NCBI RefSeq assembly: GCF_001619955.1
Contig: NZ_LQQO01000001.1
Coordinates: 310,001-374,000 of the forward strand
Direction: 5' to 3'
DNA from: Sphingomonas hankookensis
GTDB taxonomy: Bacteria; Pseudomonadota; Alphaproteobacteria; Sphingomonadales; Sphingomonadaceae
DNA length: 64,000 bases
Part shown: one piece after another, positions 53,557 to 62,691 of the stretch
How the letters are laid out: every line of letters begins with the position of its first letter
Position numbering within the stretch: the first letter of the stretch is position 1
The notes under the pieces: generated by a model
Told to the model about the DNA's origin: nothing
The model's database searches: none
The model's input: only the letters and a program-made list of their open reading frames with translations
Position numbers and translations under genes: made by a program

Positions 53557-53592
53557 AAAAAAGTAGCGCCCCGGCGGGGTCCGCCGGAGCGC
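53557..53592 (-). terminator. rho-independent terminator after the porin gene
   Basis: On the minus strand GCGCTCCGGCGG pairs with CCGCCGGGGCGC (12 bp with one G-T pair, 3-base loop), followed by TACTTTTTTG. It sits 17 bases past the porin stop and ahead of the malic enzyme gene. Confidence 0.93.
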
Positions 53593-53609
53593 CAGGCTGC
53601 TCTAGGAAC

Positions 53610-55118
53610 TCAGAAGCGGAAGCTGATCCAGCCGGCGAGGAAGTCGGAGCTTTTGTAGTTCGCATCGGTCAGCGCCGGACCGGCGATCAGATGTTCGTAG
53701 CGTGCGGTGATGCTGACCCGCGGGCTGATCGGATAAATCGCCTGGAAGCGGATCGTGTCCGCGATCTTGCGCGAATTGCCCAGCTGCGTGCCGGCAAAGG
53801 CCTGTCCGTTGGCACGATAGACCGCGTCGTTCAGGCTGTCGCGCCACGACAGCTGATATTCGGCGGCGATGCGCAGCTTCGAGGTCGGCTGGAACTGGAC
53901 GCTCGGCGCGAACGCGATCAGGTTGGTCGGCGTCGCATAGAGCTGATAGCTGTAATAGATGTTGTTGCCGAACGGCGCGAGCGACGTCTTGAGCGTCCCG
54001 TTGCCATAGGCGCCGCCGCCGCTGGCATAGTCGAAGTGGAAGCCGACGCGCGGCGCGGTCTTCGACTTGCCGACCTTGTAGGTCTGCTGCAGCAGGACCA
54101 GCCATGCCGAGATCGGGCGGTTCTGGAACTCGCCGCCCTGATAGTTGACCGTCCAGTCGAGATTGACCGGGCCGGTATCGCCATAAAGGTGCAGGCCGTA
54201 GAATTTGCGGACTTCCTCCGCCGTGCGGCCGCCCCAGACGGCGTTGCTGTTGCGCAGCCGCCAGACGAAGGGATCGAAGAACAGGTTCGATCCGCCGAGG
54301 AACGTCTTAGGAATGACGAAGCCTGCCGTCGCACCGGAGAAACGACGGTTGCGGTCGATGATGTCGTCGCCGGTGCCGCCGACGCCGAGGCGGGTCGTGT
54401 AGTAGTCGAACACGTCGCCGCGGATCGTATCGCCCTTCGCCCACGCCCGCACGCCGTTATACACGAAGAAGATCGTGTTGTTGTCGCGCGGCACGACCAT
54501 CAGGTTCGGACCGTCGGCAAAGGTCTGTCGACCATAGCGCACGCCCAGATCGACCCCGCCGACCGTCCCGGTCACGTCGACGAAGCTCTGCTGCACGACC
54601 AGATCGTTGTGCAGCTGCCCGGCCTTCACCCCCAGATTGCGTCCCGACATGCCGGCATGCGCCAGTTCGCCGTACAGCCGGACATGTTCGCCCAGATGCA
54701 GGTCGGCACCGCCGACGACGCGGAAAATGTCCTGCCGCTGCGCCTCGCGGTCGCGCAGGTTGGGATTGGTCGTCAGGTTGACGCGGGCGCGGAACTCGCC
54801 CGACAGCGTCAGATAGACATCGTCGCCGGCGATCGGAATGTATTTGAGCTGGTCGAGAATGTCGTCGCGCTTCTTGGGATCGCGAAACCTGGTCCAGTCC
54901 TCGGCCCAGCGCGACTGGTTGTAGCCGCCGGCGGTGACGCCGTCGCCGATACCGGCGGTCGGATATTCCTGGGCGACCGGGCGGGCATTGCCCCGATCGG
55001 CGACCTGGCTGGCGATCGTGCTGGTCGTGGTCGGGATCGCGGGTTCGGTCGCGAATGCGGGAGCGATGGTCGATGCGACGATCGGGGCAGCGGCACACAG
55101 CCGCAACAAGGTCTTCAT
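53610..55118 (-). CDS. AlgE-type (alginate export family) outer-membrane porin
   Basis: A 502-residue barrel protein. A signal peptide ends near IAPAFATE. Barrel strands such as VYLTLSGEFRARVNLTTN, VDLGVRYGRQTFADGPN, DRNRRFSGATAGF and the C-terminal FLAGWISFRF are typical of the alginate-export/AlgE-like family, whose members act as channels for diverse anions and small acids. Lying between dctA and malic enzyme on one strand, it probably lets dicarboxylates through the outer membrane. The ATG at 55118 was chosen for the signal peptide; AGG is 10 bases ahead. Confidence 0.85.
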   Translation of the reverse strand: MKTLLRLCAAAPIVASTIAPAFATEPAIPTTTSTIASQVADRGNARPVAQEYPTAGIGDGVTAGGYNQSRWAEDWTRFRDPKKRDDILDQLKYIPIAGDDVYLTLSGEFRARVNLTTNPNLRDREAQRQDIFRVVGGADLHLGEHVRLYGELAHAGMSGRNLGVKAGQLHNDLVVQQSFVDVTGTVGGVDLGVRYGRQTFADGPNLMVVPRDNNTIFFVYNGVRAWAKGDTIRGDVFDYYTTRLGVGGTGDDIIDRNRRFSGATAGFVIPKTFLGGSNLFFDPFVWRLRNSNAVWGGRTAEEVRKFYGLHLYGDTGPVNLDWTVNYQGGEFQNRPISAWLVLLQQTYKVGKSKTAPRVGFHFDYASGGGAYGNGTLKTSLAPFGNNIYYSYQLYATPTNLIAFAPSVQFQPTSKLRIAAEYQLSWRDSLNDAVYRANGQAFAGTQLGNSRKIADTIRFQAIYPISPRVSITARYEHLIAGPALTDANYKSSDFLAGWISFRF

Positions 55119-55195
55119 CTTGGCATACCTTTGTTCGCCCGGGGGCGAGAACGTCGGTGCCGGTCCGGGGATCGCCCGGACCGGCACATAGGGAG

Positions 55196-56536
55196 TTACT
55201 CGGCGGGAACTGCGCCTTCGGGCATCTGATCGACCCGCACGCTGCGACCGGCCAGAGCCTCGTCGAACTGGTGCTTGTCGAGCTTGCCTTCCCATTTTGC
55301 GACGACAACGGTTGCTACTGCGTTACCGATGAAGTTCGTCAGGCTGCGGCACTCGCTCATGAAGCGATCGACGCCGAGGATCAGCGCCATGCCGGCAACC
55401 GGGACCGTGGGGACGATCGACAGCGTGGCGGCGAGCGTGATGAAGCCCGCGCCGGTGACGCCCGCCGCACCCTTCGACGACAGCATCGCGACGGCGAGCA
55501 GCAGGATCTGCTGGCTGAGGGTCAGTTCCACGTTGCACGCCTGGGCGATGAACAATGCGGCCATGGTCATGTAGATGTTGGTGCCGTCGAGGTTGAACGA
55601 ATAGCCGGTCGGAACGACAAGGCCGACGATCGACTTCGGGATGCCGGCACGCTCCATCTTCTCGATCAGCGAGGGCAGCGCGCTTTCCGACGACGAGGTT
55701 CCGAGCACCAGCAGCAGTTCGGCCTTCAGGTACGAAATCAGCTTGAAGATCGAGAAGCCGCAGAAATGCGCGACCGCACCCAGCACCACCGTCACGAACA
55801 GGAAGGCGGTGAGGTAGAAGGTGCCGACCAGCGCGGCGAGGCTGGACAGCGTGCCGATGCCGTATTTGCCGATGGTGAACGCCATCGCGCCGAACGCGCC
55901 GATCGGGGCCGCCTTCATGACGATCGCGACGACCTTGAAGAAGGCGATCGAGATGTCGTTCAGCGCGTCGAGCACGCGTTCGCCCTTGTCGCCGATCATG
56001 GCGAGGCCGATGCCGAACAGGATCGCGACGAACAGCGTCTGGAGGATGTTGCCTTCGGTCAGCGCCGAGATGAAGGTGTCGGGAATGACGCCCATCAGGA
56101 AGCCGGTGATCGTCGAATCATGCGCCTTTTCGGCATATTCGGTGATCTTCGACGTATCGAGCGTCGACGGGTCGATGTTGAGGCCCGCACCCGGCTGCAC
56201 GACGTTGCCGACGATCATGCCGATGATGAGCGCGAGCGTCGAGAAGGTCAGGAAGTAGGCGAACGCCTTGCCCGCGACGCGACCGACGCTGGCGAGGTCG
56301 CGCATCCCGGCGATGCCGGTGACGATGGTCAGGAAGATCACCGGGGCGATGATCATCTTCACCAGCTTGATGAAGGCATCACCGATCGGCTTCAGCGCTT
56401 CGCCGGTCGACGGATAGAAGTGGCCGAGCAGGACGCCGGCGACGATGGCGATCAGCACCTGGACGTACAGATGCTTGTACCATGGTTTCGCGGCGGGCGG
56501 CACGGGCGGGTGGGCGGTGTCGGTGGCAAGTATCAT
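55196..56536 (-). CDS. dctA: C4-dicarboxylate:cation symporter
   Basis: A 446-residue DAACS-family transporter with the expected 8 helices and two re-entrant hairpins. Landmarks are the [20 protein letters not shown] hairpin, [15 protein letters not shown] and [15 protein letters not shown], and [20 protein letters not shown]. It imports succinate, fumarate and malate. The ATG at 56536 places the first helix normally. It is divergent from the dctB-dctD sensor pair and is followed by the porin. Confidence 0.95.
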   Translation of the reverse strand: MILATDTAHPPVPPAAKPWYKHLYVQVLIAIVAGVLLGHFYPSTGEALKPIGDAFIKLVKMIIAPVIFLTIVTGIAGMRDLASVGRVAGKAFAYFLTFSTLALIIGMIVGNVVQPGAGLNIDPSTLDTSKITEYAEKAHDSTITGFLMGVIPDTFISALTEGNILQTLFVAILFGIGLAMIGDKGERVLDALNDISIAFFKVVAIVMKAAPIGAFGAMAFTIGKYGIGTLSSLAALVGTFYLTAFLFVTVVLGAVAHFCGFSIFKLISYLKAELLLVLGTSSSESALPSLIEKMERAGIPKSIVGLVVPTGYSFNLDGTNIYMTMAALFIAQACNVELTLSQQILLLAVAMLSSKGAAGVTGAGFITLAATLSIVPTVPVAGMALILGVDRFMSECRSLTNFIGNAVATVVVAKWEGKLDKHQFDEALAGRSVRVDQMPEGAVPAE

Positions 56537-56726
56537 GCGGCGACCTTTCATCCTCTGGCTGCGCCGGTCCGACTCTTCATGGCGGTTGGCGCTTCTGGGA
56601 CGATTTAACCGCACGCAATCCAGCTTGTCGTGATTGCAATCGTGTTTGCTAAGTCGTTGACAAACAGTGATTGTGTATTCCGCCATGGTAGATTTTGCGT
56701 AGATTTTTGCCAAGACTAAAGTCTAA

Positions 56727-56744
56727 TGTGCAGAATATTGCACA
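56727..56744. promoter_or_regulatory. DctD-type upstream activating sequence
   Basis: TGTGCAGAATATTGCACA has 6-bp perfect arms (TGTGCA/TGCACA) and matches the rhizobial DctD site TGTGCGGAAATCCGCACA at the ends and in GAA. It lies in the dctA-dctB divergent gap, 29 bases ahead of the dctB ATG and about 190 bases upstream of dctA. Confidence 0.65.
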
Positions 56745-56772
56745 TGGGCGGTGCCGCTCGTACAAGGCGGCG

Positions 56773-58491
56773 ATGCGCAGCCTTGGCCGTACCTGGTGGA
56801 TTGGATGGATATTGGGCGGCCTGCTGCTCAGCGCCGCGATGGCGGCTGCGGTCGGCCGCTTCGTCGAGCAGCGGGCCCAGGCCGAATCGCTTGCCAAGAT
56901 CGAGAGCGACGCGCGGCTGCGCCAGGTCCTGCTGACCAGCGAGATCGCCCGGTTCCGTCTGTTGCCGCTGGCGCTGTCCGACGACCGCGACGTGGTGGCG
57001 GCGGTGCGCGGGGGCGATGCCGCGCGGCGCGCACTCGACCGGAAACTGGCGGCGCTGGCGCAGTCGACCTCGGCCAGCGTGATCTATGTCATCGGGCGCG
57101 ACGGGCTCGCGATCGCGGCGAGCAATTGGGACGATCCGCAGAGCTTCGTCGGCAACGACTATAATTTCCGTCGCTATTATCGCGACGCAGTGCGGACCGG
57201 GGCGGGGACGCAGTTCGCGCTGGGCACGGTCAGCCGTCGTCCCGGCCTCTATCTCAGCCGCCGGACCGCCGATGGCGGCGTCGTCGTGGTGAAGCTGGAA
57301 TTCGACCGGATCGAGAGCGAATGGCGCGCGGCGGGCGGCATCACCTTCGTCACCGATGCCGCCGGGGTGGTGCTGATTTCCAGCGATCCGCGCTGGCGTT
57401 TCGCGACGACGCGGCCGATCGAGCCGGCGGTCGCCGCCGCAGTGCGCGCCGATAGCGGGGCGGCGGCGCTGAAACGCCCGCCGTTCGCGATCCTCGACGA
57501 TGCGCTGCGGCTGAACGGGCAGCGCGGGACGCTGCAGCATGCGGTGACGCCAGCGGGGGACGAGGGGTGGCAGGTGCATCTGGCGATGCCGCTGCCCCCG
57601 ACGATCGGCAGCGCGGTGCGGACCAGCGCGCTGGCGGCGGCGGCGGTGACGCTGGCGCTGATCGGGGCGCTGTGGGGATTGCGCGAACGGTCGCGGCGCC
57701 GCGCGATGCGCACGATCGAGCTGGAGGCGGCGGTCGCCGACCGGACCAGCGCGTTGCGCACCGAAATCGAGGAGCGCGCCGCCGCGGAGGCGCGCGCGGC
57801 CGAGCTGCGCGAAGGATTGCGCCAGGCGAACCGGCTCGCCGCGCTGGGGCAGATTACTGCCAGCGTGGCGCATGAAACGGCACAGCCGGTGGCGGCGATC
57901 CGCAACTATGTCGCCGCCGCGCGCCAGTTGCTGATGCGCGGCGACATGCGCGCGGTGGACGATAATCTGGGCGCGATCGCGCGGCTGACCGACCGTATCG
58001 GGCTGGTCACCGCCGAATTGCGCGGCTTCGCGCGCAAGGGCAGCGGCACGATCGGCCCGATCCGGCTGGCGGATGTGATCGACGGCGCGCGGCTGATCCT
58101 GAAGGAACGCCTGTCCGAGGTGACGTTCGTCGTGCCGCCGATTTCGGACGAACTGATGGTGGTCGCCGGGCGGGTGCGGCTGGAGCAGGTGCTGGTCAAC
58201 CTGTTGCAGAATGCGATCGAGGCGCTGGCGGCGACACCCGACCCGTGCATCGCGATCGAGCTGGAGGTCGAGGCGGAGATGGTCTCGCTGATCGTCGCCG
58301 ACAACGGGCCGGGCATCGATCCGGATGTCGCCGAGCGGATCTTCACCCCGTTCGTTACCAGCCGGGAAACCGGGCTGGGGCTGGGGTTGGTGATCGCGCA
58401 GGATATCATGACCGATCTGGGCGGCACGCTGCGGCTGTTGCCCTCGGAGCGCGGCGCGCGGTTCGCGCTCACCCTGCGGCGCGTGCCGTGA
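56773..58491 (+). CDS. dctB: C4-dicarboxylate sensor histidine kinase
   Basis: A 572-residue DctB-type kinase. Two membrane helices (about residues 9-27 and 285-305) bracket a periplasmic sensor with NDYNFRRYYRDAVRTGAGTQ and GLYLSRR, the DctB double-PAS ligand-site pattern. A coiled linker leads to the H box SVAHETAQPVAAIRNY (His367), an N box LLQNAIEALAA, and DNGPGID/GLGLGL ATP motifs. The usual HEINQP is HETAQP here. AAGGCGG precedes the ATG. It overlaps dctD by 4 bases (GTGA). Confidence 0.9.
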   Translation: MRSLGRTWWIGWILGGLLLSAAMAAAVGRFVEQRAQAESLAKIESDARLRQVLLTSEIARFRLLPLALSDDRDVVAAVRGGDAARRALDRKLAALAQSTSASVIYVIGRDGLAIAASNWDDPQSFVGNDYNFRRYYRDAVRTGAGTQFALGTVSRRPGLYLSRRTADGGVVVVKLEFDRIESEWRAAGGITFVTDAAGVVLISSDPRWRFATTRPIEPAVAAAVRADSGAAALKRPPFAILDDALRLNGQRGTLQHAVTPAGDEGWQVHLAMPLPPTIGSAVRTSALAAAAVTLALIGALWGLRERSRRRAMRTIELEAAVADRTSALRTEIEERAAAEARAAELREGLRQANRLAALGQITASVAHETAQPVAAIRNYVAAARQLLMRGDMRAVDDNLGAIARLTDRIGLVTAELRGFARKGSGTIGPIRLADVIDGARLILKERLSEVTFVVPPISDELMVVAGRVRLEQVLVNLLQNAIEALAATPDPCIAIELEVEAEMVSLIVADNGPGIDPDVAERIFTPFVTSRETGLGLGLVIAQDIMTDLGGTLRLLPSERGARFALTLRRVP

Positions 58492-59789
58492 GTGGGGCAG
58501 GTGGGCGCGTCGCGCTGGTCGAGGATGACGACGACCTGCGCGCATCGACCGCGCAGTTGCTGACGCTGGCCGGGTTCGACGTGGTGGCTTTTCCGGCGGC
58601 GCCGCCCGCGCTGCTCGCGATCGACGCCGATTTCGAGGGGATCGTCGTCACCGACGTGCGGATGCCGCACATGTCGGGGATCGAACTGTTCCGCACCCTG
58701 CGCGAACGCGATCCGACGCTGCCGGTCGTTCTGGTGACCGGTCATGCCGATGTCGAAACCGCGGTCGATGCGATCAAGAACGGCGCATGGGATTTCCTGT
58801 CCAAGCCGTTCGATCCCGACGCGCTGATCGCGGCCGCCACCCGCGCGATGGCGGCGCGGGCACTCGCGCTCGACAATCGCCGCCTGCGTGCCGAGGCGGC
58901 GGGCGGCGAGGACATGGTGTTGGTCGGCCGGTCACCCGCCATCGCCCGGCTGCGCGAGATGATCCCGGTGCTGGCCGATGCCGATATCGACCTGCTGATC
59001 GAGGGGGAGACGGGGACGGGCAAGGAACTGCTCGCCCGCGCCATCCACCGGGCGGGGCGGCGGGCGCGGCATCGCTTCGTCGCCATCGCCTGTGCCGCGC
59101 TGCCCGGGCCGGCGATCGAGGACGAATTGTTCGCCAGCGTGGGCGATCGCGGCATCGTCGGCGCGCAGCGCGGTACGCTTTTCCTCGACGATATCGACCA
59201 GGCGTCGCGCGGATTGCAGGGGCGGCTGACGCAGGTGATCGAGGACCGGGCGATCCGGGGTCCGCGCGATGCGGTGCCGGTGGATATCCGCGTCATCGCG
59301 ACGGCGGCGGAAGAGGCGCAGCGTGGGCCGGATGCGATCGCACCGGCGCTGCTCTATCGCTTGGCCGCGGTACGGCTGCGGATGCCGCCGCTGCGCGAAC
59401 GGCGCGACGACGTGCCGCTGCTGTTCGCGCATCTGGTCGATCAGTCGGCCAAGCGGCTGCGGCGCGAGGTGCCGCCGCTGACCCATGGCGCGCGCGACCT
59501 GCTGGCGCGCCACGACTGGCCGGGGAATGTGCGCGAACTGGCGCACTTCGCCGACCGGTTCGTGCTGAGGCTGGAGGGCGATGGGGGCGAAGGGGGCGGG
59601 AGCGACGCCACGCGTCCGCTGCCCGAACGGATCGCCGCGTTCGAGCGCGAGGCGATCCTGTCCGCGATCGCCGCGACCGGCGGCGAGATCGGCGCGGCGA
59701 TCGAGCGGCTGGGGATCCCGCGCAAGACCTTCTATTACAAGGTGCAGCGGCTGGGCATCGACCTGAAGTCGGTGCGCGGCCAGTCCTGA
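58488..59789 (+). CDS. dctD: NtrC-type response regulator DctD lacking the GAFTGA loop
   Basis: A 433-residue regulator started by GTG overlapping the dctB stop. The receiver has VEDDDDL and the phospho-acceptor in VVTDVRMPHMSG (Asp56), plus KPFDPDAL. The AAA+ domain has Walker A GETGTGKELLA and Walker B LFLDDID, and ends in a Fis-type HTH (IERLGIPRKTFYYKVQRLG). Between ELF (residue 213) and GTLFLD (229) only about 13 residues remain, where sigma-54 activators carry a longer segment with GAFTGA. The frame is intact, so this is a real deletion. It may work without sigma-54. Confidence 0.87.
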   Translation: MSGAGGRVALVEDDDDLRASTAQLLTLAGFDVVAFPAAPPALLAIDADFEGIVVTDVRMPHMSGIELFRTLRERDPTLPVVLVTGHADVETAVDAIKNGAWDFLSKPFDPDALIAAATRAMAARALALDNRRLRAEAAGGEDMVLVGRSPAIARLREMIPVLADADIDLLIEGETGTGKELLARAIHRAGRRARHRFVAIACAALPGPAIEDELFASVGDRGIVGAQRGTLFLDDIDQASRGLQGRLTQVIEDRAIRGPRDAVPVDIRVIATAAEEAQRGPDAIAPALLYRLAAVRLRMPPLRERRDDVPLLFAHLVDQSAKRLRREVPPLTHGARDLLARHDWPGNVRELAHFADRFVLRLEGDGGEGGGSDATRPLPERIAAFEREAILSAIAATGGEIGAAIERLGIPRKTFYYKVQRLGIDLKSVRGQS

Positions 59790-59796
59790 ACGCCGG

Positions 59797-60522
59797 TCAG
59801 TCCAGCCCGTCGTCCGTGACATAGGCGAGGCCGGCGCGGGCCTCCAGCGCGGCACGGTCGCGCATCACGATCCGCCCGCGCGAACAGCGGACCATGTGCT
59901 CACCCTCTAGGATATGCAGGCAATCGGTGACCGTCGCGCGGCGCAGGTTCAGCGTGGCGGCGATCGACGCATGGGTGACCGACATGGTGTCGCCATCGAT
60001 CCGGTCGTCGATCATCAGCAACAGGCGGGCGATGCGCCGTTCGGGCACGTCGCGCAGCGCCGATGCGAGCGTCCGCGCGATCTGCATCGAAAAGCGCTGG
60101 CCGAAGCTCAGGATCGCCTTCAACAGCGCGCTGTCCTCGTTCGCGGCATCGACGACGGCGGTCGCCGGGATGACGATCGCGCTGCCGGCCTGGATATGCG
60201 CACGGGCGGTGAACGGGGTCGGCTGGTCGCTGAACAGCCGCGACCAGCCGACCACGCCGTCGCGCCCGATCATGCCGACGTCCTGCGACGACCCGCCGGT
60301 CGACAGCGACAGCATCGCCGGCGCCCCTTCGGGAAAGACCAGCCGGTCGATCGGCTCGCCGCTGCGCGTAAGAATATCGCCAGGTTGTAAAATGACGCGA
60401 CTGGCCACCGACGCCAATTTACGCCGGGTGTCGGGACGCATGGCGCCCAACAGCCTGTTGTCGGTCGTAGGCAGGGTAGTAGATGTCTCGCCCACGCGAT
60501 CGATATTCACTGCGAAAGCCAT
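59797..60522 (-). CDS. Crp/Fnr family transcriptional regulator
   Basis: About 241 residues. An N-terminal cyclic-nucleotide-binding-like beta roll (VILQPGDILTRSGEPIDRLV, GMIGRDGVVGWSRLF) is followed by a long dimer helix and a winged HTH (MSVTHASIAATLNLRRATVT). No FNR-type cysteine cluster is visible, so it is not an iron-sulfur oxygen sensor. The effector is unknown. The start is uncertain (60522 or upstream at 60618). It is divergent from the ferritin-like pair. Confidence 0.85.
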   Translation of the reverse strand: MAFAVNIDRVGETSTTLPTTDNRLLGAMRPDTRRKLASVASRVILQPGDILTRSGEPIDRLVFPEGAPAMLSLSTGGSSQDVGMIGRDGVVGWSRLFSDQPTPFTARAHIQAGSAIVIPATAVVDAANEDSALLKAILSFGQRFSMQIARTLASALRDVPERRIARLLLMIDDRIDGDTMSVTHASIAATLNLRRATVTDCLHILEGEHMVRCSRGRIVMRDRAALEARAGLAYVTDDGLD

Positions 60523-60574
60523 TTCGCGTCTTTTGCCTGCAAGATTTGAGGCAATCCAGTCACCCCGGGCATCT

Positions 60575-60590
60575 TGTACGGAACCGTACA
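60575..60590. promoter_or_regulatory. 7-2-7 inverted repeat between Crp/Fnr and ferritin-like genes
   Basis: TGTACGG-AA-CCGTACA is a perfect inverted repeat. It lies 52 bases ahead of the chosen regulator start and about 73 bases ahead of the first ferritin-like gene, a good operator candidate for the adjacent Crp/Fnr protein. Confidence 0.6.
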
Positions 60591-60662
60591 TCCACCTTTG
60601 GCACGCATCGTTTGTCATTTACGGTTCGTTAGGTCGTGACAACGATCCAGGGAGACGGTGTC

Positions 60663-61628
60663 ATGGACGAGCAAATGTCAGTGACGCACGCGTTCGATGC
60701 GCGGGCGAAGCGGCGTGAGGAACGGCGCGATTTCTTCAAGATGCTGGGCGGCGCTGCAGCAGTTGGCAGCGCCGCTTTTGTTATGGCGCAGTCCGGGGAA
60801 GCACAGGCGCAAAGCGGTCCGACCGATGCGGACATTCTGAACTTTGCGCTGAACCTCGAATATCTCGAAGCGCAATTCTACTATTTCGCGGCGTTCGGCA
60901 GCGGGCTTCCCAACTCCATCCTCACCGGCACCGGCGCGCAAGGGGCGGTCACCGGCGGGCGGCAGGTCACCTTCTCCGACACCTTGGTCGCGCAATATGC
61001 CCGCGAGATCGCGGCCGACGAACGTGCGCATGTCGAATTCCTGCGCACGGCGCTGGGCAGCGCGGCGGTCGCGCAGCCGGCGATTGACATCAGCGCATCG
61101 GCGAACGGTGCCTTCTCCGCCGCCGCACGCGCGGCGGGGCTGATCGGGGCGGGCGCATCGTTCGACCCTTATGCCAGCGACGAGAATTTCCTGCTGGGCG
61201 CGTTCATCTTCGAAGATGTCGGCGTCACCGCCTATAAGGGTGCGGCGCCGCTGCTGAGCAGCAAGACCTTCCTCGAAGCCGCCGCCGGCATCCTCGCGGT
61301 CGAGGCCTATCACGCCGCGATCGTGCGCACGACGCTCTATGCGAAGGGGATTGCGACGCCATCGGCGCAGCTGATCCAGGCGACCGATGCTATTTCGAAC
61401 GCGCGCGACAGCCTCGACGGCACGACCGATCTCGACCAGGGCCTGTCCCCGCTGTCGAGCAACCCGAATGCCAGCAATATCGCGCCGCTCGACGCGAACG
61501 GCATCGCCTTCAGCCGGTCGGCCGGACAGACGCTCAACATCGTCTATCTCAACAACGCTCAGGTGAATGGCGGCGGTTTCTTCCCGAACGGGGTGAATGG
61601 CACCATCCGCGCCAGCGCCGCCAACTGA
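60663..61628 (+). CDS. Tat-exported ferritin-like domain protein 1
   Basis: A 321-residue protein. The N-terminus has a twin-arginine motif ERRDFFKML followed by a hydrophobic stretch ending near GEAQAQS. The ferritin-like bundle keeps the diiron ligands: LEYLE (Glu66/69), DERAH (Glu120, His123), FEDVG (Glu184) and EAYHA (Glu214, His217). A C-terminal PNGVNG tail follows. Ferritin_2-type families have unclear roles, with desiccation or oxidative stress links in some. GGGAGAC precedes the ATG. It shares most of its sequence with the next gene, 17 bases away. Confidence 0.85.
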   Translation: MDEQMSVTHAFDARAKRREERRDFFKMLGGAAAVGSAAFVMAQSGEAQAQSGPTDADILNFALNLEYLEAQFYYFAAFGSGLPNSILTGTGAQGAVTGGRQVTFSDTLVAQYAREIAADERAHVEFLRTALGSAAVAQPAIDISASANGAFSAAARAAGLIGAGASFDPYASDENFLLGAFIFEDVGVTAYKGAAPLLSSKTFLEAAAGILAVEAYHAAIVRTTLYAKGIATPSAQLIQATDAISNARDSLDGTTDLDQGLSPLSSNPNASNIAPLDANGIAFSRSAGQTLNIVYLNNAQVNGGGFFPNGVNGTIRASAAN

Positions 61629-61645
61629 ACCTGAGGAGAGACATC

Positions 61646-62650
61646 ATGCAAAACGATCCGATCCTGCAGGTCCTCGAAGCCTGCGACCAGCGGCGCAACG
61701 CGCGTCGCGAGTTCATGCGCTATGCCGGCGGTGCCGCGATCGCCACGGCGGGCGCATCGGTACTGGCCGCGTGCAGCGACAGCGGCGGCGGCTTCATCAC
61801 CCCCGGGCCGACGCCTACGCCGACCCCGACCGCGACGACGGCGCTGACCGATGCCGATGTGCTGAACTTCGCGCTGAACCTCGAATATCTCGAAGCGCAA
61901 TTCTATTCCTTTGCCGCGACCGGCGCGGGCCTGCCGAACAGCAGCCTGAGCGGAACGGGCACGCAAGGGGCGGTCAGCGGCGGGCGGCAGGTGACGTTCA
62001 CCGATCCGCTGGTGGCGCGCTATGCGCGTGAAATCGCGGCGGACGAAATCGCGCACGTCAACTTCCTGCGCACCGCGCTCGGGTCGGCGGCGGTGGCGCA
62101 GCCGGCGATCGATATCGGCGTGACCGCGACCAGCGCCTTTTCGAATGCGGCACGCGCCGCCGGGCTGATCGGGGCGGGCGCGGCATTCGACGTGTACGCC
62201 AATGACGAGAACTTCCTGCTTGGCGCGTTCATCTTCGAAGATGTCGGCGTCACCGCCTATAAGGGTGCCGTCGGTTTCGTCAGCAACAAGACGTTCCTTG
62301 AGGCGGCGGCGGGCATCCATGCGGCGGAAGCCTATCATGCGGGCCTGGTCCGGACCGTGCTGTACCGCAAGGGCGTGGCGACTCCGTCGCTGATCGACGC
62401 GACCGAAGCGATCTCGACGGCGCGCGACAGCCTCGATGGCAGCAGCGACCTCGACCAAGGGATTCGCGCGACCGGCAGCGGCAATGCAACCGCGTCGAAC
62501 ATCGTGCCGACCGATGGCAGCGGCATCGCGTTCAGCCGGACTCCGGGACAAGTGCTGAACATCGTCTATCTCGATCGGACGGCCAAGACGGCAGGCGGGT
62601 TCTTCCCGAACGGCGTCAATGGCACGATCCGCTCCAGCGCGGCGAATTAA
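61646..62650 (+). CDS. Tat-exported ferritin-like lipoprotein 2
   Basis: A 334-residue paralogue of the upstream protein. The signal has [11 protein letters not shown] (twin arginine) and a lipobox-like VLAAC (Cys43), so it may be a Tat lipoprotein. A PTPTPTPT linker then leads to the same ferritin bundle with LEYLE (Glu80/83), DEIAH (Glu134, His137), FEDVG and EAYHA. The two probably arose by tandem duplication, with one form made soluble and one membrane-attached. GAGGAGAG precedes the ATG. Confidence 0.85.
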   Translation: MQNDPILQVLEACDQRRNARREFMRYAGGAAIATAGASVLAACSDSGGGFITPGPTPTPTPTATTALTDADVLNFALNLEYLEAQFYSFAATGAGLPNSSLSGTGTQGAVSGGRQVTFTDPLVARYAREIAADEIAHVNFLRTALGSAAVAQPAIDIGVTATSAFSNAARAAGLIGAGAAFDVYANDENFLLGAFIFEDVGVTAYKGAVGFVSNKTFLEAAAGIHAAEAYHAGLVRTVLYRKGVATPSLIDATEAISTARDSLDGSSDLDQGIRATGSGNATASNIVPTDGSGIAFSRTPGQVLNIVYLDRTAKTAGGFFPNGVNGTIRSSAAN

Positions 62651-62691
62651 GGGAGAGGGCGGCGTTCCGCGTGTCGGGACGCCGCCTTCGC

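Noticed and set aside
56696..56713. Sigma-54-like TTGGCA...ACGCA upstream of dctA
   Set aside because: GG and GC are 11 bases apart instead of the required 10, which abolishes known sigma-54 promoters.
60580..60613. GGAAC...CGTTT resembling an EcfG general-stress promoter ahead of the ferritin genes
   Set aside because: The spacer is about 24 bases, not 16-17.
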